A stretch of 64,000 nucleotides of DNA from NCBI RefSeq assembly GCF_011516935.1, contig NZ_WOTF01000004.1:1-64000 (forward strand), given 5' to 3'. Below the pieces are notes generated by a model that did no database searches, had not been told where the DNA came from, and saw nothing but the letters and a program-made list of their open reading frames with translations. Position numbers and translations under genes: made by a program. Below are positions 24,686-33,258 of this stretch, piece after piece; the first letter of the stretch is position 1, and each line of letters starts with the position of its first letter. This DNA is from Acetobacter farinalis (lineage in GTDB: Bacteria; Pseudomonadota; Alphaproteobacteria; Acetobacterales; Acetobacteraceae).

Positions 24686-25911
24686 GATTCAACAGACTCC
24701 GGCTTGCTGGCGGAAGAAGGAGGCGCTTTTACGCCGTGGGCAGAAAGAAAACCGCGAATGGCGCGGGTGGCCTGGCGCAGGCGCTGGGTGTTTTCCACCA
24801 GCCCGATCCGCACATAGCCTTCCCCATGCTCCCCGAACCCGAGGCCGGGGGCCACGGCCACGCCGGCTTCTTTCAGCAGGAGCTTGGAGAAGTCCACACT
24901 GCCCATGTCACGGAACGGTTCAGGAATAGGGGCCCATGCGAACATGGAGCCTTCCGGAGAGGGGACATCCCACCCACCGGCATGCAGCCCGCGGATGAGC
25001 ACATCCCGGCGCTCCTTATACAGCGCGCGGATATCGGCCACGCAATCCTGCGGGCCGTTCAGCGCGGCCACGGCAGCCACCTGAATGGGGGTGAACGCCC
25101 CGTAGTCCAGATAGGATTTGATGCGGGTGAGCGCGGCAATCAGCCGTTCATTCCCCGCCGCAAAGCCCATGCGCCAGCCTGCCATGCAGTAGGTTTTGGA
25201 GAGGGAGGTGAACTCAACCGCAATATCCTTCGCACCCGGCACGGCCAGAATGGAGGGCGGGACGAGGTCTCCAAAATAGATTTCCGCATAGGCCAGATCG
25301 GAGAGGATGAAAATTTCCTCCCGGCGGGCAAAGGCCACCAGTTCCTTGTAGAAATCCAGATCAGCCAGATAGGCCGTCGGGTTGGACGGGAAATTGACAA
25401 TCAGCGCCGTGGGCTTGGGCACGGAGTGGCGCACCGCGCGTTCCAGCGCCCGCAGCATGGTATCATCCGGCGTGGCGGGAATGGAGCGGACAGAAGCCCC
25501 GGCAATAATGAAGCCGAACTGGTGAATGGGGTAGGAGGGGTTTGGTACCAGAATGGTGTCCCCTGGGCTGGTAATGGCAGCCGCCAGATTGGCCAGACCT
25601 TCCTTGGAGCCAAGGGTGGCAATCACCTCGCGCTCAGGGTCCAGCTTCACGTTGAAGCGCCGCTCGTAATAGCCTGCCAGAGCCCGGCGCAGGCCGGGAA
25701 TACCCTTGCTGACGGAATAGCCGTGCGCCCGCGGGTTCTGCACGCTTTCAATCAGCTTCTGCACGATATGCGGCGGGGTGGGGCTATCCGGATTGCCCAT
25801 GCCCAGATCAATAATATCCTCGCCCCGCGCTCGGGCTGCCGCCTTGGCCTGATTGACAGAGGCAAAGACATAGGGCGGCAGGCGGCGGATGCGATGGAAT
25901 TCGTCGGTCAT
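24682..25911 (-). CDS. Class I/II PLP aminotransferase (AlaC/LL-DAP-aminotransferase-like)
   Basis: The protein has about 409 residues from the ATG at 25911 (an in-frame TTG at 25920 is possible). Fold-type I aminotransferase features are IIDLGMGNPDSPTPPHI, GYSVSKGIPGLRRA, NFPSNPTA, SDLAYAEIYF and the PLP lysine in FTSLSKTYCMAGWRMGF. Its closest class is the alanine/valine-pyruvate AlaC group, often misnamed LL-diaminopimelate aminotransferase. It heads the operon with hom, so it likely works in aspartate/alanine-family amino acid metabolism. Specificity cannot be settled by sequence. Confidence 0.9.
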   Translation of the reverse strand: MTDEFHRIRRLPPYVFASVNQAKAAARARGEDIIDLGMGNPDSPTPPHIVQKLIESVQNPRAHGYSVSKGIPGLRRALAGYYERRFNVKLDPEREVIATLGSKEGLANLAAAITSPGDTILVPNPSYPIHQFGFIIAGASVRSIPATPDDTMLRALERAVRHSVPKPTALIVNFPSNPTAYLADLDFYKELVAFARREEIFILSDLAYAEIYFGDLVPPSILAVPGAKDIAVEFTSLSKTYCMAGWRMGFAAGNERLIAALTRIKSYLDYGAFTPIQVAAVAALNGPQDCVADIRALYKERRDVLIRGLHAGGWDVPSPEGSMFAWAPIPEPFRDMGSVDFSKLLLKEAGVAVAPGLGFGEHGEGYVRIGLVENTQRLRQATRAIRGFLSAHGVKAPPSSASKPESVES

Positions 25912-26070
25912 GGACTTCAAATGCCCTTGATGGGAAAGGGGTCAGGCCCCGCACGATTGCGGGGGATAAACATAGTAATGACAGAAACGGAACAGGCAAC
26001 TGCCCCGCCGGGATAATCTGCCGCTACAGGGCAGCTTATCCTTCGGGTTCCGGGTGGAATGGGGTGGGGG

Positions 26071-27168
26071 TTATGGCGTTGTGGCGACCCTGGCCCCCAT
26101 GCCAAAGGCATCACCCCGGATATGAATGGCCGAGGCAGGGACATTCAGGCTGATAAGTTTTTTGGCAATGCTCTGGGCGCGGAGCAGCCCCAGCTGCACG
26201 GCATCGGCCTGATCCTGCGCGCTGAGTGACACCGCGGAACCAAAGCCCCGCACGTAGAAAGGCCCGTGCGGTGTCTTGGCGACCAGCTTTGCAAACGTGT
26301 CATCCTGCCCGGAGGAGATCATGTCAGACTGCGGCACGCAGTGAATGGCCGTGCCTTTGGCGTCGGACAGATCATAATTCGGGTGGACCATATCCGGCAC
26401 GGTGGCGTCGGAGGGGATGTCAAACCCGGGGAAAGAGGGCGGGGCCGGCGGGCCGTTGGGAATTTGCGGCATGGCGCTTGCGGGTGTGGGAGATGCCTGC
26501 GCGGTGGATTTCACCTCCGGCAGACCCACTTCCGGCATGGCGGCTTCCGCCTCTTCAGCAGAAGGAGCCGCTTTTTTGCCTGCACCGGCAAGCAGGCCGG
26601 CACCGGGAGACTTTGCATCGGGCAGCGCAGGTGCGTTGGGCTTTCCCGCTGGCGGTGAGGCAGCCTCAGGCGTCTGCGGCGGTGCTTCCGCCGCGTCCAT
26701 AATGGCGCCAGCCGCGCCTTCAGGGAGAGAGGGCGGCTGTGGAGCGGTGGTGCTGCCTGCGGATGCCGTGCCCCCGGCCTTGGCGGGGGCCTTGGCGGCT
26801 GCCGGGGCGGCGCTGGCGGGCGGCGGCGGGAAGGCCGGCGTCAGGCTGCCATTGGCGGCAACGGTGCGATACATCAGGTTACGGTCACGGATCAGCTGCT
26901 GCGTGATCATGGTCCGCGCCTGAGGAGAGGGCAGGTCCGGTGCCTTGGTGGGGGTCAGCCCCACATGCGGGTAGGGGTCATAAATTCCCGGCGGCGGCGG
27001 GCGCTGTGAGGCAATCACCCCGCCACGCATATGCTGCATCCATTCCAGCGTGCGGTCTACGGGGTCCTTGTGGCTGCATCCTGTCAGGCAGAGCATGCCT
27101 GTAGCGACCAGCAGCCCTGAACGAAACGGGTGGGTCTGACGGAAAGCGCGGGTCTGGTGGAAAGCCAT
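26071..27168 (-). CDS. Pro/Ala-rich lipoprotein with OmpA-like C-terminus
   Basis: From the ATG at 27168 the product has 365 residues. It begins with a lipoprotein signal peptide ending LCLTGC (lipobox cysteine near 31). A long low-complexity linker rich in Pro, Ala and Gly follows (about 110-260). The C-terminal ~100 residues resemble an OmpA-like peptidoglycan-binding fold (VRGFGSAVSLSAQDQADAV, then LLRAQSIAKKLISLNVPASAI). It would be anchored to the outer or inner membrane and reach to the cell wall. The upstream open frame to 27612 lacks features of a leader. No operon partner is seen. Confidence 0.65.
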   Translation of the reverse strand: MAFHQTRAFRQTHPFRSGLLVATGMLCLTGCSHKDPVDRTLEWMQHMRGGVIASQRPPPPGIYDPYPHVGLTPTKAPDLPSPQARTMITQQLIRDRNLMYRTVAANGSLTPAFPPPPASAAPAAAKAPAKAGGTASAGSTTAPQPPSLPEGAAGAIMDAAEAPPQTPEAASPPAGKPNAPALPDAKSPGAGLLAGAGKKAAPSAEEAEAAMPEVGLPEVKSTAQASPTPASAMPQIPNGPPAPPSFPGFDIPSDATVPDMVHPNYDLSDAKGTAIHCVPQSDMISSGQDDTFAKLVAKTPHGPFYVRGFGSAVSLSAQDQADAVQLGLLRAQSIAKKLISLNVPASAIHIRGDAFGMGARVATTP

Positions 27169-27355
27169 GTGAACACGGTGCCGGAAAGGCCGGTCCTGTT
27201 CTGGGCACGCTTGCTGCATGACGTGACGGTTGCTCCGCTGGCGGGGTGAAAACAGCAGGCACTCTAGCCGCTTCGGGGCGTTGTGGCGAGATAGGCGATC
27301 ATCACTGCATGATTGCCCCTTGGCACGGGCGCGCAGGCAGAGCAGGATAAGAGAC

Positions 27356-28039
27356 ATGAACAGAGAAACAGAACGTGCGGAGACTGGCATGACGGGCATT
27401 TCCCCCTGCGATCGTATCAGGATGGATGATGAAGATCCGGATTCATCGGACGCACCCGAAAAAGAAGAAGGCAAAACCCCGGCAGCCCCTGAAGGGGAGC
27501 TGGAAAGCAAGCTGTTCAAGCAGCGCAAGGTGCTGATTTTCGGCGGGATCAATGACAAGATTGCGCGCGATGTCACGGCCCGTCTGCTGGCGCTGGCCGG
27601 AGAGTCGGACAAGCCGATTGATATCTATGTGAATTCACCCGGCGGCCATGTTGAAAGTGGTGACACCATTCATGACATGATCCGCTTTGTCGATTCGGTT
27701 GCTCCGGTCAACATGATCGGCACAGGCTGGGTTGCATCCGCCGGTGCCCTGATTTTTGCCGCCGGGCGGAAAGACCGCCGTTTCTGCCTGCCCAACACCC
27801 GCTTCCTGCTGCATCAGCCGATGGGTGGTGTGCGTGGTCCGGCAACCGATATCGACATCGAAGCGCGTGAAATCATCAAGATGCGCGAGCGCCTGAACCG
27901 CCTTTTTGCTCATGAAACGGGCCAGCCTTACGAGAAAATCGTCAAGGATACGGACAGAAACCACTGGATGTCCGCCAAAGAAGCAATTGATTATGGTCTT
28001 GTGACAAAGATCATTTCGAAGCTTTCCGATATTCACTAA
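27356..28039 (+). CDS. ClpP-family serine protease, with acidic N-terminal extension
   Basis: The 227-residue protein is a ClpP homologue. It has the catalytic Ser128 in GWVASAGALIF, His153 in FLLHQPMGG and an Asp in KDTDRNHW, plus YVNSPGG. The first ~50 residues are acidic and probably disordered and do not resemble a normal ClpP propeptide. AGGA lies 8 bases before the ATG at 27356. The S-A-G-A around the nucleophile differs from the standard S-M-G-A/S, which marks a ClpP-like paralogue rather than the housekeeping subunit. No clpX or clpA is adjacent. It is probably cytosolic and may work with another ClpP. Confidence 0.85.
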   Translation: MNRETERAETGMTGISPCDRIRMDDEDPDSSDAPEKEEGKTPAAPEGELESKLFKQRKVLIFGGINDKIARDVTARLLALAGESDKPIDIYVNSPGGHVESGDTIHDMIRFVDSVAPVNMIGTGWVASAGALIFAAGRKDRRFCLPNTRFLLHQPMGGVRGPATDIDIEAREIIKMRERLNRLFAHETGQPYEKIVKDTDRNHWMSAKEAIDYGLVTKIISKLSDIH

Positions 28040-28054
28040 ACGGAAAAAACCGCG

Positions 28055-28090
28055 CTTCTTTCCCCATGCCGGGGGAAGAAGTCAGTTTGT
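28055..28090 (+). terminator. Hairpin after the clpP-like gene
   Basis: An 11-bp stem is formed by CTTCTTTCCCC (28055-28065) and GGGGGAAGAAG (28071-28081) with one T-G pair and a 5-base loop. The T-rich tail is weak. It lies 16 bp beyond the stop codon. Confidence 0.55.
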
Positions 28091-28166
28091 TCTCCCGGGT
28101 CATGCGTCACCTGCCTGCGGTTGCAGTGCGGGGAGGCGTATCACCCCCAGTAAGCAGGGTCCTCCC

Positions 28167-29171
28167 ATGGGTTCTCTGAGTGATATTTACTCCCGCCTGC
28201 CTGACAGCATTGATGATCTGCCACCCCCGCCTGACGCGCAGGCTGTTGTTGAGGCGGATTACAAGGCCCGCCACTGGGTCAGCCCCCATAAAGGGCCGCT
28301 GAAGCCGGGGTCTGCCGAGCACAAGCAGGCCATTGCGGCCATGTTCCGTGAAACGTTCAATCCGTACCGTCCATCCGTGATCGATTGGCCGAAGCTGGAC
28401 CCGGAAACGCTGCACCGCATCACGTCCCTGCCGATCTGGGATATTGCCGTGCAGACCGAAGGCAAGGCCCGCCTGCGGATGGCGGCTTATGCCCGTCTGG
28501 TTACGGATGCGGATATCAAGGACGCCATCTCCCGGAATGCGTGGGAAGAAAACCGGCACAAGGAAGTTCTGTCCCGGCTGGTTGAAGCCTATGACATCAA
28601 AATGGCGCCCGAGCCGCCGTATATTGAACCAAAAGATGTCGAATGGGCTTATCTTGTCACCGGTTTTTCCGAGTGCGTGGACAGCTTCTTTGCCTTCGGT
28701 CTGTTTGAACTGGCCCAGCGCTCCGGCTTTTTTCCGCCGGAACTGATCGAGACATTCGAGCCGGTCATGCAGGAAGAATGCCGCCATATTCTGCTGTTTG
28801 CCAACTGGCTGGCCTGGTATCGCGCCGTCATGCCCTGGTGGCGCCGCCCGTTCTTTGAAGCGAAGGTGTGGGCTGTCTGGGCCTTCCTGGCTTACGAACG
28901 CATGAGCCTTGCAACCTCTGTGGATGACAAGGGTCAGGTCCACACACAGGACAACAACTTCACGGTGACCGGCGCAAAAGACATCGCCAACATCGAGTTG
29001 AACCTGCCTGAGTTCATGGACCTGTGTCTGGAAGAGGATGAGCGGCGCTTTGCGGGCTATGACCATCGCCTGCTGCGCCCCACAACGGCTCCGGCTATTG
29101 CCCGTGTGATCCGGGATGTCGGCCGTGGGTGGCAGTTTGTGTCTGGTCTGGTGCGCGCAAACCGGCGTTAG
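28167..29171 (+). CDS. Ferritin-like diiron domain protein
   Basis: The 334-residue protein has two ExxH motifs, E128-N-R-H131 and E204-C-R-H207, each in a long helix. Extra glutamates (E98, E169) are placed as expected for a four-helix carboxylate-bridged diiron site. No signal peptide or membrane segment is obvious, though a tryptophan-rich stretch (WLAWYRAVMPWWRRPF) may be surface-exposed or membrane-facing. Homologues are usually annotated only as ferritin-like. Oxygenase, oxidase or iron-handling roles are possible. It follows the clpP-like gene on the same strand after a hairpin and converges with the gene at 29210. Confidence 0.75.
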   Translation: MGSLSDIYSRLPDSIDDLPPPPDAQAVVEADYKARHWVSPHKGPLKPGSAEHKQAIAAMFRETFNPYRPSVIDWPKLDPETLHRITSLPIWDIAVQTEGKARLRMAAYARLVTDADIKDAISRNAWEENRHKEVLSRLVEAYDIKMAPEPPYIEPKDVEWAYLVTGFSECVDSFFAFGLFELAQRSGFFPPELIETFEPVMQEECRHILLFANWLAWYRAVMPWWRRPFFEAKVWAVWAFLAYERMSLATSVDDKGQVHTQDNNFTVTGAKDIANIELNLPEFMDLCLEEDERRFAGYDHRLLRPTTAPAIARVIRDVGRGWQFVSGLVRANRR

Positions 29172-29209
29172 ACCAGAGGCAGGAAACCGTCAGGACGAAA
29201 CGGAATGTT

Positions 29210-29959
29210 TCAGGATTTCCGTTTCATCTTGGCGTGTGGATCAAGCGGAATTTTCACCAGAATCCGGCTGAAAGGCCGGGTGCTGCGGAACACCGTATCG
29301 CGCGGGTAATCCTGCGGCCGGAACATGAAGCTCTGCGGGGTATCGCTCGCGTTATCAAGCAGAAGCTGTGTCTGGTTGTTCTGAACCGCCTCCAGCCTGC
29401 TGTGTGGTGCAACGGAGACAATCAGCCGGTGTGCATCAGGCAGCAGGAAAGCCACCACAAACCCCACCACATCTTCCATGCAGTTATTGAGCTGGCGCAG
29501 CCAGTGCCGGGCTTCGGCATCGGTAAAGGTACCAGGGTGCGGCGGGCTGACGGCAATCTGGAATGTAAAGCTGATGAACGCATCGGCTTTCAGGTTTGCC
29601 TGCAAGGGCGGGTTTTCTGCCCATAGCGCCTCTGTCAGCGGTACCGTCAGTTCGTCATTCTCAGCATTAAACAGGGGAATGGGGCCGTTCCGGGTTTGCA
29701 GATGCAGGCCGGAGGCTTTCAGCGGGGCATCACCCGGCTGAAGTCTGCCCAGAACATGAAGGGAGAGGTTGGCCCGGTCCTGCTCCGGCAGGGCATTGAA
29801 GCGCCGGAATACCCGCGCCACGGCTTGATAGGTCTGCACTGTCACGGGGCGTGTGGCATGAACTTCCACGTCTTCAGGCTGAGGCGGCTCCGCCTGCGCA
29901 GGGGAAAATGCAGTCAGACACCCTGTGGCCAGCAGCCCGAAAAAACCGTGTTTGCGCAT
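29210..29959 (-). CDS. Exported protein of unknown function downstream of pqqE
   Basis: From the ATG at 29959 the product is 249 residues, with a signal peptide (MRKHGFFGLLATGCLTAF, cleavage probably after AQA). The mature part is soluble, with no recognised domain. It has a short Pro-rich start, a region near PLFNAENDELTVPLTEALW and a C-terminus rich in Arg and Lys. It starts 44 bp after the pqqE stop on the same strand, so it may share the pqq transcript. This suggests, without proving, a periplasmic role linked to quinoprotein function. Confidence 0.65.
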   Translation of the reverse strand: MRKHGFFGLLATGCLTAFSPAQAEPPQPEDVEVHATRPVTVQTYQAVARVFRRFNALPEQDRANLSLHVLGRLQPGDAPLKASGLHLQTRNGPIPLFNAENDELTVPLTEALWAENPPLQANLKADAFISFTFQIAVSPPHPGTFTDAEARHWLRQLNNCMEDVVGFVVAFLLPDAHRLIVSVAPHSRLEAVQNNQTQLLLDNASDTPQSFMFRPQDYPRDTVFRSTRPFSRILVKIPLDPHAKMKRKS

Positions 29960-30003
29960 GAGCACTCTCTTGCGAGGGATGAGAATGCCCTCAGTCATAC
30001 CGG

Positions 30004-31095
30004 TTATTCTGCGTTATGATAACGCCGATAACGGAACGCCGGAGGTGTGGCGGGTCTTTTCGCAAGAGCCTGTATAATCCGGTCATGGGCCGGGGCGCGA
30101 TGGCAGACCGGGTCTGTGGCGTCGGCCTGTCCGGCCAGCGCCAGAGCCTGACAGCGGCAGCCTCCCCAGTCGTCTTCCTTGAAGGCGCAGCTCTGGCATG
30201 GTTCGGGCATCCAGTCTGTGCCGCGATACAGTCTGAACAGGGGGGAGTCCTGCCAGATGGACTCAAGGGCTTCTTCCTTCACGGAAGGGAAGGTCAGCCC
30301 CGGAATGCTTTCCGCCGCATGGCATGGCAGCACCTTGCCTGAGGGCGAGATGTTGAGGAAGCGCTGCCCCCAGCCCCCCATGCAGGGTTTCGGGCGTTCC
30401 GCATAATAATCCGGTGTGACGAAATCTATGGCCATCCGGGTGCCGAAATGCGCCCGGGCGGCGGCCACGGCTGCTTCCGTGGCTTCAAGCTGTGCCCGGT
30501 CCGGCAGCAGGGCATCCCGGTTCAGCAGGCCCCAGCCATAATACTGGGTGTGTGCAATTTCGACCCGCCGTGCGCCAAGCTGCCCGGCCAGATCCAGCAT
30601 GGCGGGAACGCGCTCGGCATTCTGCCGATGAATGACAAAATTGAGGGTCAGAGGAAGACCCTCCTCGACAATCAGGCGTGCGGCTTCCAGCTTTTTGGCC
30701 TGAGCCCCGGCCATTCCGCCAATCCGCTCGCCCTCGCTGGCATCCGCATCCTGAAAGGAGAGCTGGATATGGTCCAGCCCGGCTTCAGAGAGCGCGCCCA
30801 GAGTCTCCCGGTTCAGCAGGACACCGGAGGTAATCAGGTTGGTATAGAGCCCCAGAGAGACAGCATGTGCGACCAGATCAGCCAGATCAGGCCGCGCCAT
30901 GGGCTCGCCCCCGGAAAAATGAACCTGCAACACCCCCATGGCCGCCGCTTCATCCAGCACGCGTTTCCATGTTGCCGTGTCCAGTTCTCCCGCGCGCGGG
31001 TCCAGCCGGAGCGGGTTGGAGCAGTAGGGGCACTGAAGCGGGCACCGGTGCGTCAGCTCCGCCAGCAGGCTCATCGGGGGTGGGGCTTTGGTCAT
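30004..31095 (-). CDS. pqqE: PQQ biosynthesis radical SAM enzyme PqqE
   Basis: The 363-residue radical SAM/SPASM enzyme carries the cluster motif C18-x3-C22-x2-C25 in [11 protein letters not shown], the [10 protein letters not shown] segment, and C-terminal auxiliary-cluster cysteines ([30 protein letters not shown]). It makes the Glu-Tyr carbon-carbon crosslink in PqqA, the first step of PQQ assembly, together with PqqD. Its ATG overlaps the pqqD stop by 4 bases (31092-31095). It is the last recognised pqq gene here; no pqqF or pqqG follows. Confidence 0.97.
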   Translation of the reverse strand: MTKAPPPMSLLAELTHRCPLQCPYCSNPLRLDPRAGELDTATWKRVLDEAAAMGVLQVHFSGGEPMARPDLADLVAHAVSLGLYTNLITSGVLLNRETLGALSEAGLDHIQLSFQDADASEGERIGGMAGAQAKKLEAARLIVEEGLPLTLNFVIHRQNAERVPAMLDLAGQLGARRVEIAHTQYYGWGLLNRDALLPDRAQLEATEAAVAAARAHFGTRMAIDFVTPDYYAERPKPCMGGWGQRFLNISPSGKVLPCHAAESIPGLTFPSVKEEALESIWQDSPLFRLYRGTDWMPEPCQSCAFKEDDWGGCRCQALALAGQADATDPVCHRAPAHDRIIQALAKRPATPPAFRYRRYHNAE

Positions 31096-31415
31096 GCCAG
31101 CAGCAGAACCTGCCTGTCTGCCAGCTCCTGCGCCATGCGCAGAACATCCTGTGCAATCACATCACGCGGGGCGGAGAAGTGCTCTGAAAGCTGTGTAATG
31201 ATTTGCTCCAGAGAGCGTTTTCCATTCACCAGTTGCAGGATTTCTGCGGCAGTCGCATCCGCCAGAAAGGCCCGTTCCGGTGCCTGCACAAACCATTGCT
31301 CCCGTATGCGGTCATATTGCAGGCGGGTGCCGCGGGCAAAGCGGGGCACGGAGGCTTCCGTAGCGGGTTCCGAGCCCGAGCCCGAGGCCGTGGCAGGTGC
31401 GGTTGCGCTGGCCAT
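31092..31415 (-). CDS. pqqD: PqqA-binding chaperone PqqD
   Basis: From the ATG at 31415 the protein has 107 residues. The RRE-type (RiPP recognition element) winged-helix domain is visible in [19 protein letters not shown], then [22 protein letters not shown] and [14 protein letters not shown]. The first ~22 residues are a low-complexity Ala/Ser/Thr/Pro tail, longer than usual. PqqD binds PqqA and presents it to PqqE. The ATG overlaps the pqqC stop codon (TGATG). A longer frame to 31529 lies inside pqqC and is not used. Confidence 0.95.
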   Translation of the reverse strand: MASATAPATASGSGSEPATEASVPRFARGTRLQYDRIREQWFVQAPERAFLADATAAEILQLVNGKRSLEQIITQLSEHFSAPRDVIAQDVLRMAQELADRQVLLLA

Positions 31416-32170
31416 CACGCAGCGTTTCCTGCCGTATGGTCTGCCGGGCGGAAAGCGCCGGGCGGGATACGGGCCGGGGTGACGTAAGCGTAATCCAGAG
31501 CATCCAGCATGGACCACAGGACATTGCATTTGAATTTCAGCGCGCCAAGAACGGCCTGCTGCTGCTCTACCGTGCGGGCATGCTCTTTCACATAGCCCAG
31601 CGCGAAGGCGGAATCCTGCGGGGCTTGTGTCAGGCGCGGTGCGAAATAGGCCAGCGTTTCTTCCGTCACAAACGCATAGTTCCGCAACATGCCGGAGACA
31701 CGTTCACTGATAATGGTGGGAGAAAACAGCTCGGTGAGGGAGGAGGCGATGGCTTCCAGAATCGAGCGTTCCCGCACGAAATGCACATAGGCTTCCACAG
31801 CAAAGCGGGTTCCGGGCAGCAGGCCTTCCAGAGATTCCACATAGCTCCGGTCCAGCCCCAGACCATCGGTCAGTTTCAGCCAGCGGGCCACACCGCCTGT
31901 GCCGGGTTCCGTGCCATCATGGTCAATCAGCCGCCGCCGCCATTCGCGCCGCAGTTCCGCAGTGGGCAGGCGGGCCAGAAGGGTGGCATCCTTGGCGGGA
32001 ATGCTGGCCTGATAATAATAGCGGTTCAGGGCCCAGGCCTGCACCTGCCCCTTGCTGAGCTTTCCATCATGCAGGGCGCGGTGGAAGGGGTGCAGGTTGT
32101 GATACCGCTCCGCACCAATAGCCCGTAAGGCAGCTTCCAGATCTTCGGGGGAAAGCAGCCGGTCTGTCAT
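31415..32170 (-). CDS. pqqC: Pyrroloquinoline-quinone synthase PqqC
   Basis: The 251-residue cofactor-free oxidase catalyses the final ring closure and eight-electron oxidation to PQQ. It has the family length and motifs: YHNLHPFHRALHDGKL, WALNRYYYQASIPAKDA, LIDHDG and VTEETLAYFAPRL. The start overlaps the pqqB stop by 4 bases and the stop overlaps the pqqD start, so pqqB-C-D-E are a tightly coupled block. Cytosolic. Confidence 0.97.
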   Translation of the reverse strand: MTDRLLSPEDLEAALRAIGAERYHNLHPFHRALHDGKLSKGQVQAWALNRYYYQASIPAKDATLLARLPTAELRREWRRRLIDHDGTEPGTGGVARWLKLTDGLGLDRSYVESLEGLLPGTRFAVEAYVHFVRERSILEAIASSLTELFSPTIISERVSGMLRNYAFVTEETLAYFAPRLTQAPQDSAFALGYVKEHARTVEQQQAVLGALKFKCNVLWSMLDALDYAYVTPARIPPGAFRPADHTAGNAA

Positions 32171-33078
32171 AATGTTATCCTCATGCCATCAAAGGCGACG
32201 TCCCAGCCTGCGGCTTCAGCCTGCCTGCGTTCCGGCGTGTCCGCCAACAGGATGGGATTGGAGTTATTGATGTGAATCAGCACCTTGCGGCGCACATCCA
32301 GCGTGAGGAAGGCAGCAATGGTGCCATCCGGTTCATCCGCAATGGACATGTGCCCCATGCGGCGGCCTGTCTTGGCCCCAAGCCCGGCCCGGACCATTTC
32401 ATCATCAGTCCAGAGGGTGCCATCGAAAAACACGACATCAGCCCCGTTTATCCGCTCACGCAGAGCGTCCGTCATCATGGCGCAGCCGGGAATGAAGAGC
32501 GCACGGTGCTGGCCATCCGTGATGTCCAGACCGATGGTTTCACCATTCGTCATGATCTCGGCCGGGTTTTCTCCGCGCTCCGCATAAAGCGGCACTTTGC
32601 CGGGCACAGAAAAGGGGGTGATGCGCAGCCCGCCGGGCATGAGCGAGAAGGGCTGGTCCAGCATCATGGTATGGCGGGGCACAAGGGTGCGGTCCAGTGC
32701 ATCAAAAATCGGATTGGCATCAAGCTGGGCCAGAACCGGGGCTGTGGCGTAAAGCCCGTAGGCCTGCCGTTCCCGCATGGTCAGCAGCCCGATAATGGCG
32801 TCAATTTCGCCACTTGTCAGCACAACACCGGAAATGGGCGTGGAGCGCAGCCCTTCTCTGGGGTGGAGGGCCGGAGTCTGGTTGATCTGCGTGCGCAGAT
32901 CAGGCGAGGCATTGAGGATAAACCAGTGCTCACCATCCCCGCTTACTGCGAGGGACGCCTGCGTGCGGGCCGGGGCGTCAGGGTCTCCGGCGCGGGCGCG
33001 TTGGCAGCCGGGTGCGTTGGAGTTCCACTGGGGAAAGCCGCCGCCGGCGGCTGCGCCGAGTACAAGAAGATCAAGCAT
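32167..33078 (-). CDS. pqqB: PQQ biosynthesis hydroxylase PqqB
   Basis: The 303-residue metallo-beta-lactamase-fold protein has the PqqB N-terminus (LVLGAAAGGGFPQWNSNAP, then CQRAR), the HINNSNPIL block and FIPGCAMM. PqqB hydroxylates the processed diglutamate-tyrosine intermediate. It starts 68 bp after the pqqA stop, with a terminator-like attenuator between, and overlaps pqqC by 4 bases. Confidence 0.96.
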   Translation of the reverse strand: MLDLLVLGAAAGGGFPQWNSNAPGCQRARAGDPDAPARTQASLAVSGDGEHWFILNASPDLRTQINQTPALHPREGLRSTPISGVVLTSGEIDAIIGLLTMRERQAYGLYATAPVLAQLDANPIFDALDRTLVPRHTMMLDQPFSLMPGGLRITPFSVPGKVPLYAERGENPAEIMTNGETIGLDITDGQHRALFIPGCAMMTDALRERINGADVVFFDGTLWTDDEMVRAGLGAKTGRRMGHMSIADEPDGTIAAFLTLDVRRKVLIHINNSNPILLADTPERRQAEAAGWDVAFDGMRITL

Positions 33079-33091
33079 ACAAGGCTTTTAG

Positions 33092-33139
33092 AAAAAAAAC
33101 GCCGCCAGAGCGAGCCTGTTCTGCTCACATCCGGCGGCG
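33092..33139 (-). terminator. Attenuator-type terminator between pqqA and pqqB
   Basis: Read on the minus strand, CGCCGCC (33139-33133) pairs with GGCGGCG (33106-33100), followed by eight T (33099-33092). It lies just past pqqA and 14 bp before pqqB. It would let most transcripts stop after pqqA, giving more precursor peptide than enzymes. Confidence 0.85.
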
Positions 33140-33146
33140 AAAACTT

Positions 33147-33227
33147 TTATTTCTTCTGGCCGCAAACGTAGCTGTTGATTTCAGCGCCGAGCGGGATTTC
33201 GGTGATTTTCGGTGTGGTCCAGGCCAT
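33147..33227 (-). CDS. pqqA: PQQ precursor peptide PqqA
   Basis: The 26-residue peptide begins MAWTTPKITEIPLGAEINSY and ends VCGQKK. It carries the invariant E16-x3-Y20 pair that becomes the PQQ skeleton. A GGAG ribosome site precedes the ATG. It heads the leftward pqqABCDE set and is followed by an attenuator hairpin. An overlapping out-of-frame mini-ORF with a stronger ribosome site begins 31 bases upstream. Confidence 0.97.
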   Translation of the reverse strand: MAWTTPKITEIPLGAEINSYVCGQKK

Positions 33228-33258
33228 GGGAACTCTCCGTAAACAGGTCAGGTGACAT
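33181..33258 (-). other. Possible upstream mini-ORF overlapping pqqA
   Basis: On the minus strand a perfect AGGAGG, 5 bases before an ATG at 33258, opens a 25-codon frame (MSPDLFTESSHG...) that ends with TGA at 33181-33183, inside pqqA in another frame. The initiation signal is better than that of pqqA. Whether it is translated, or regulates pqqA, is unknown. Confidence 0.35.

Noticed and set aside
31092-31529. 145-residue version of PqqD
   Set aside because: The first 38 codons lie within the pqqC coding region. The TGATG junction at 31415 gives a normal PqqD.
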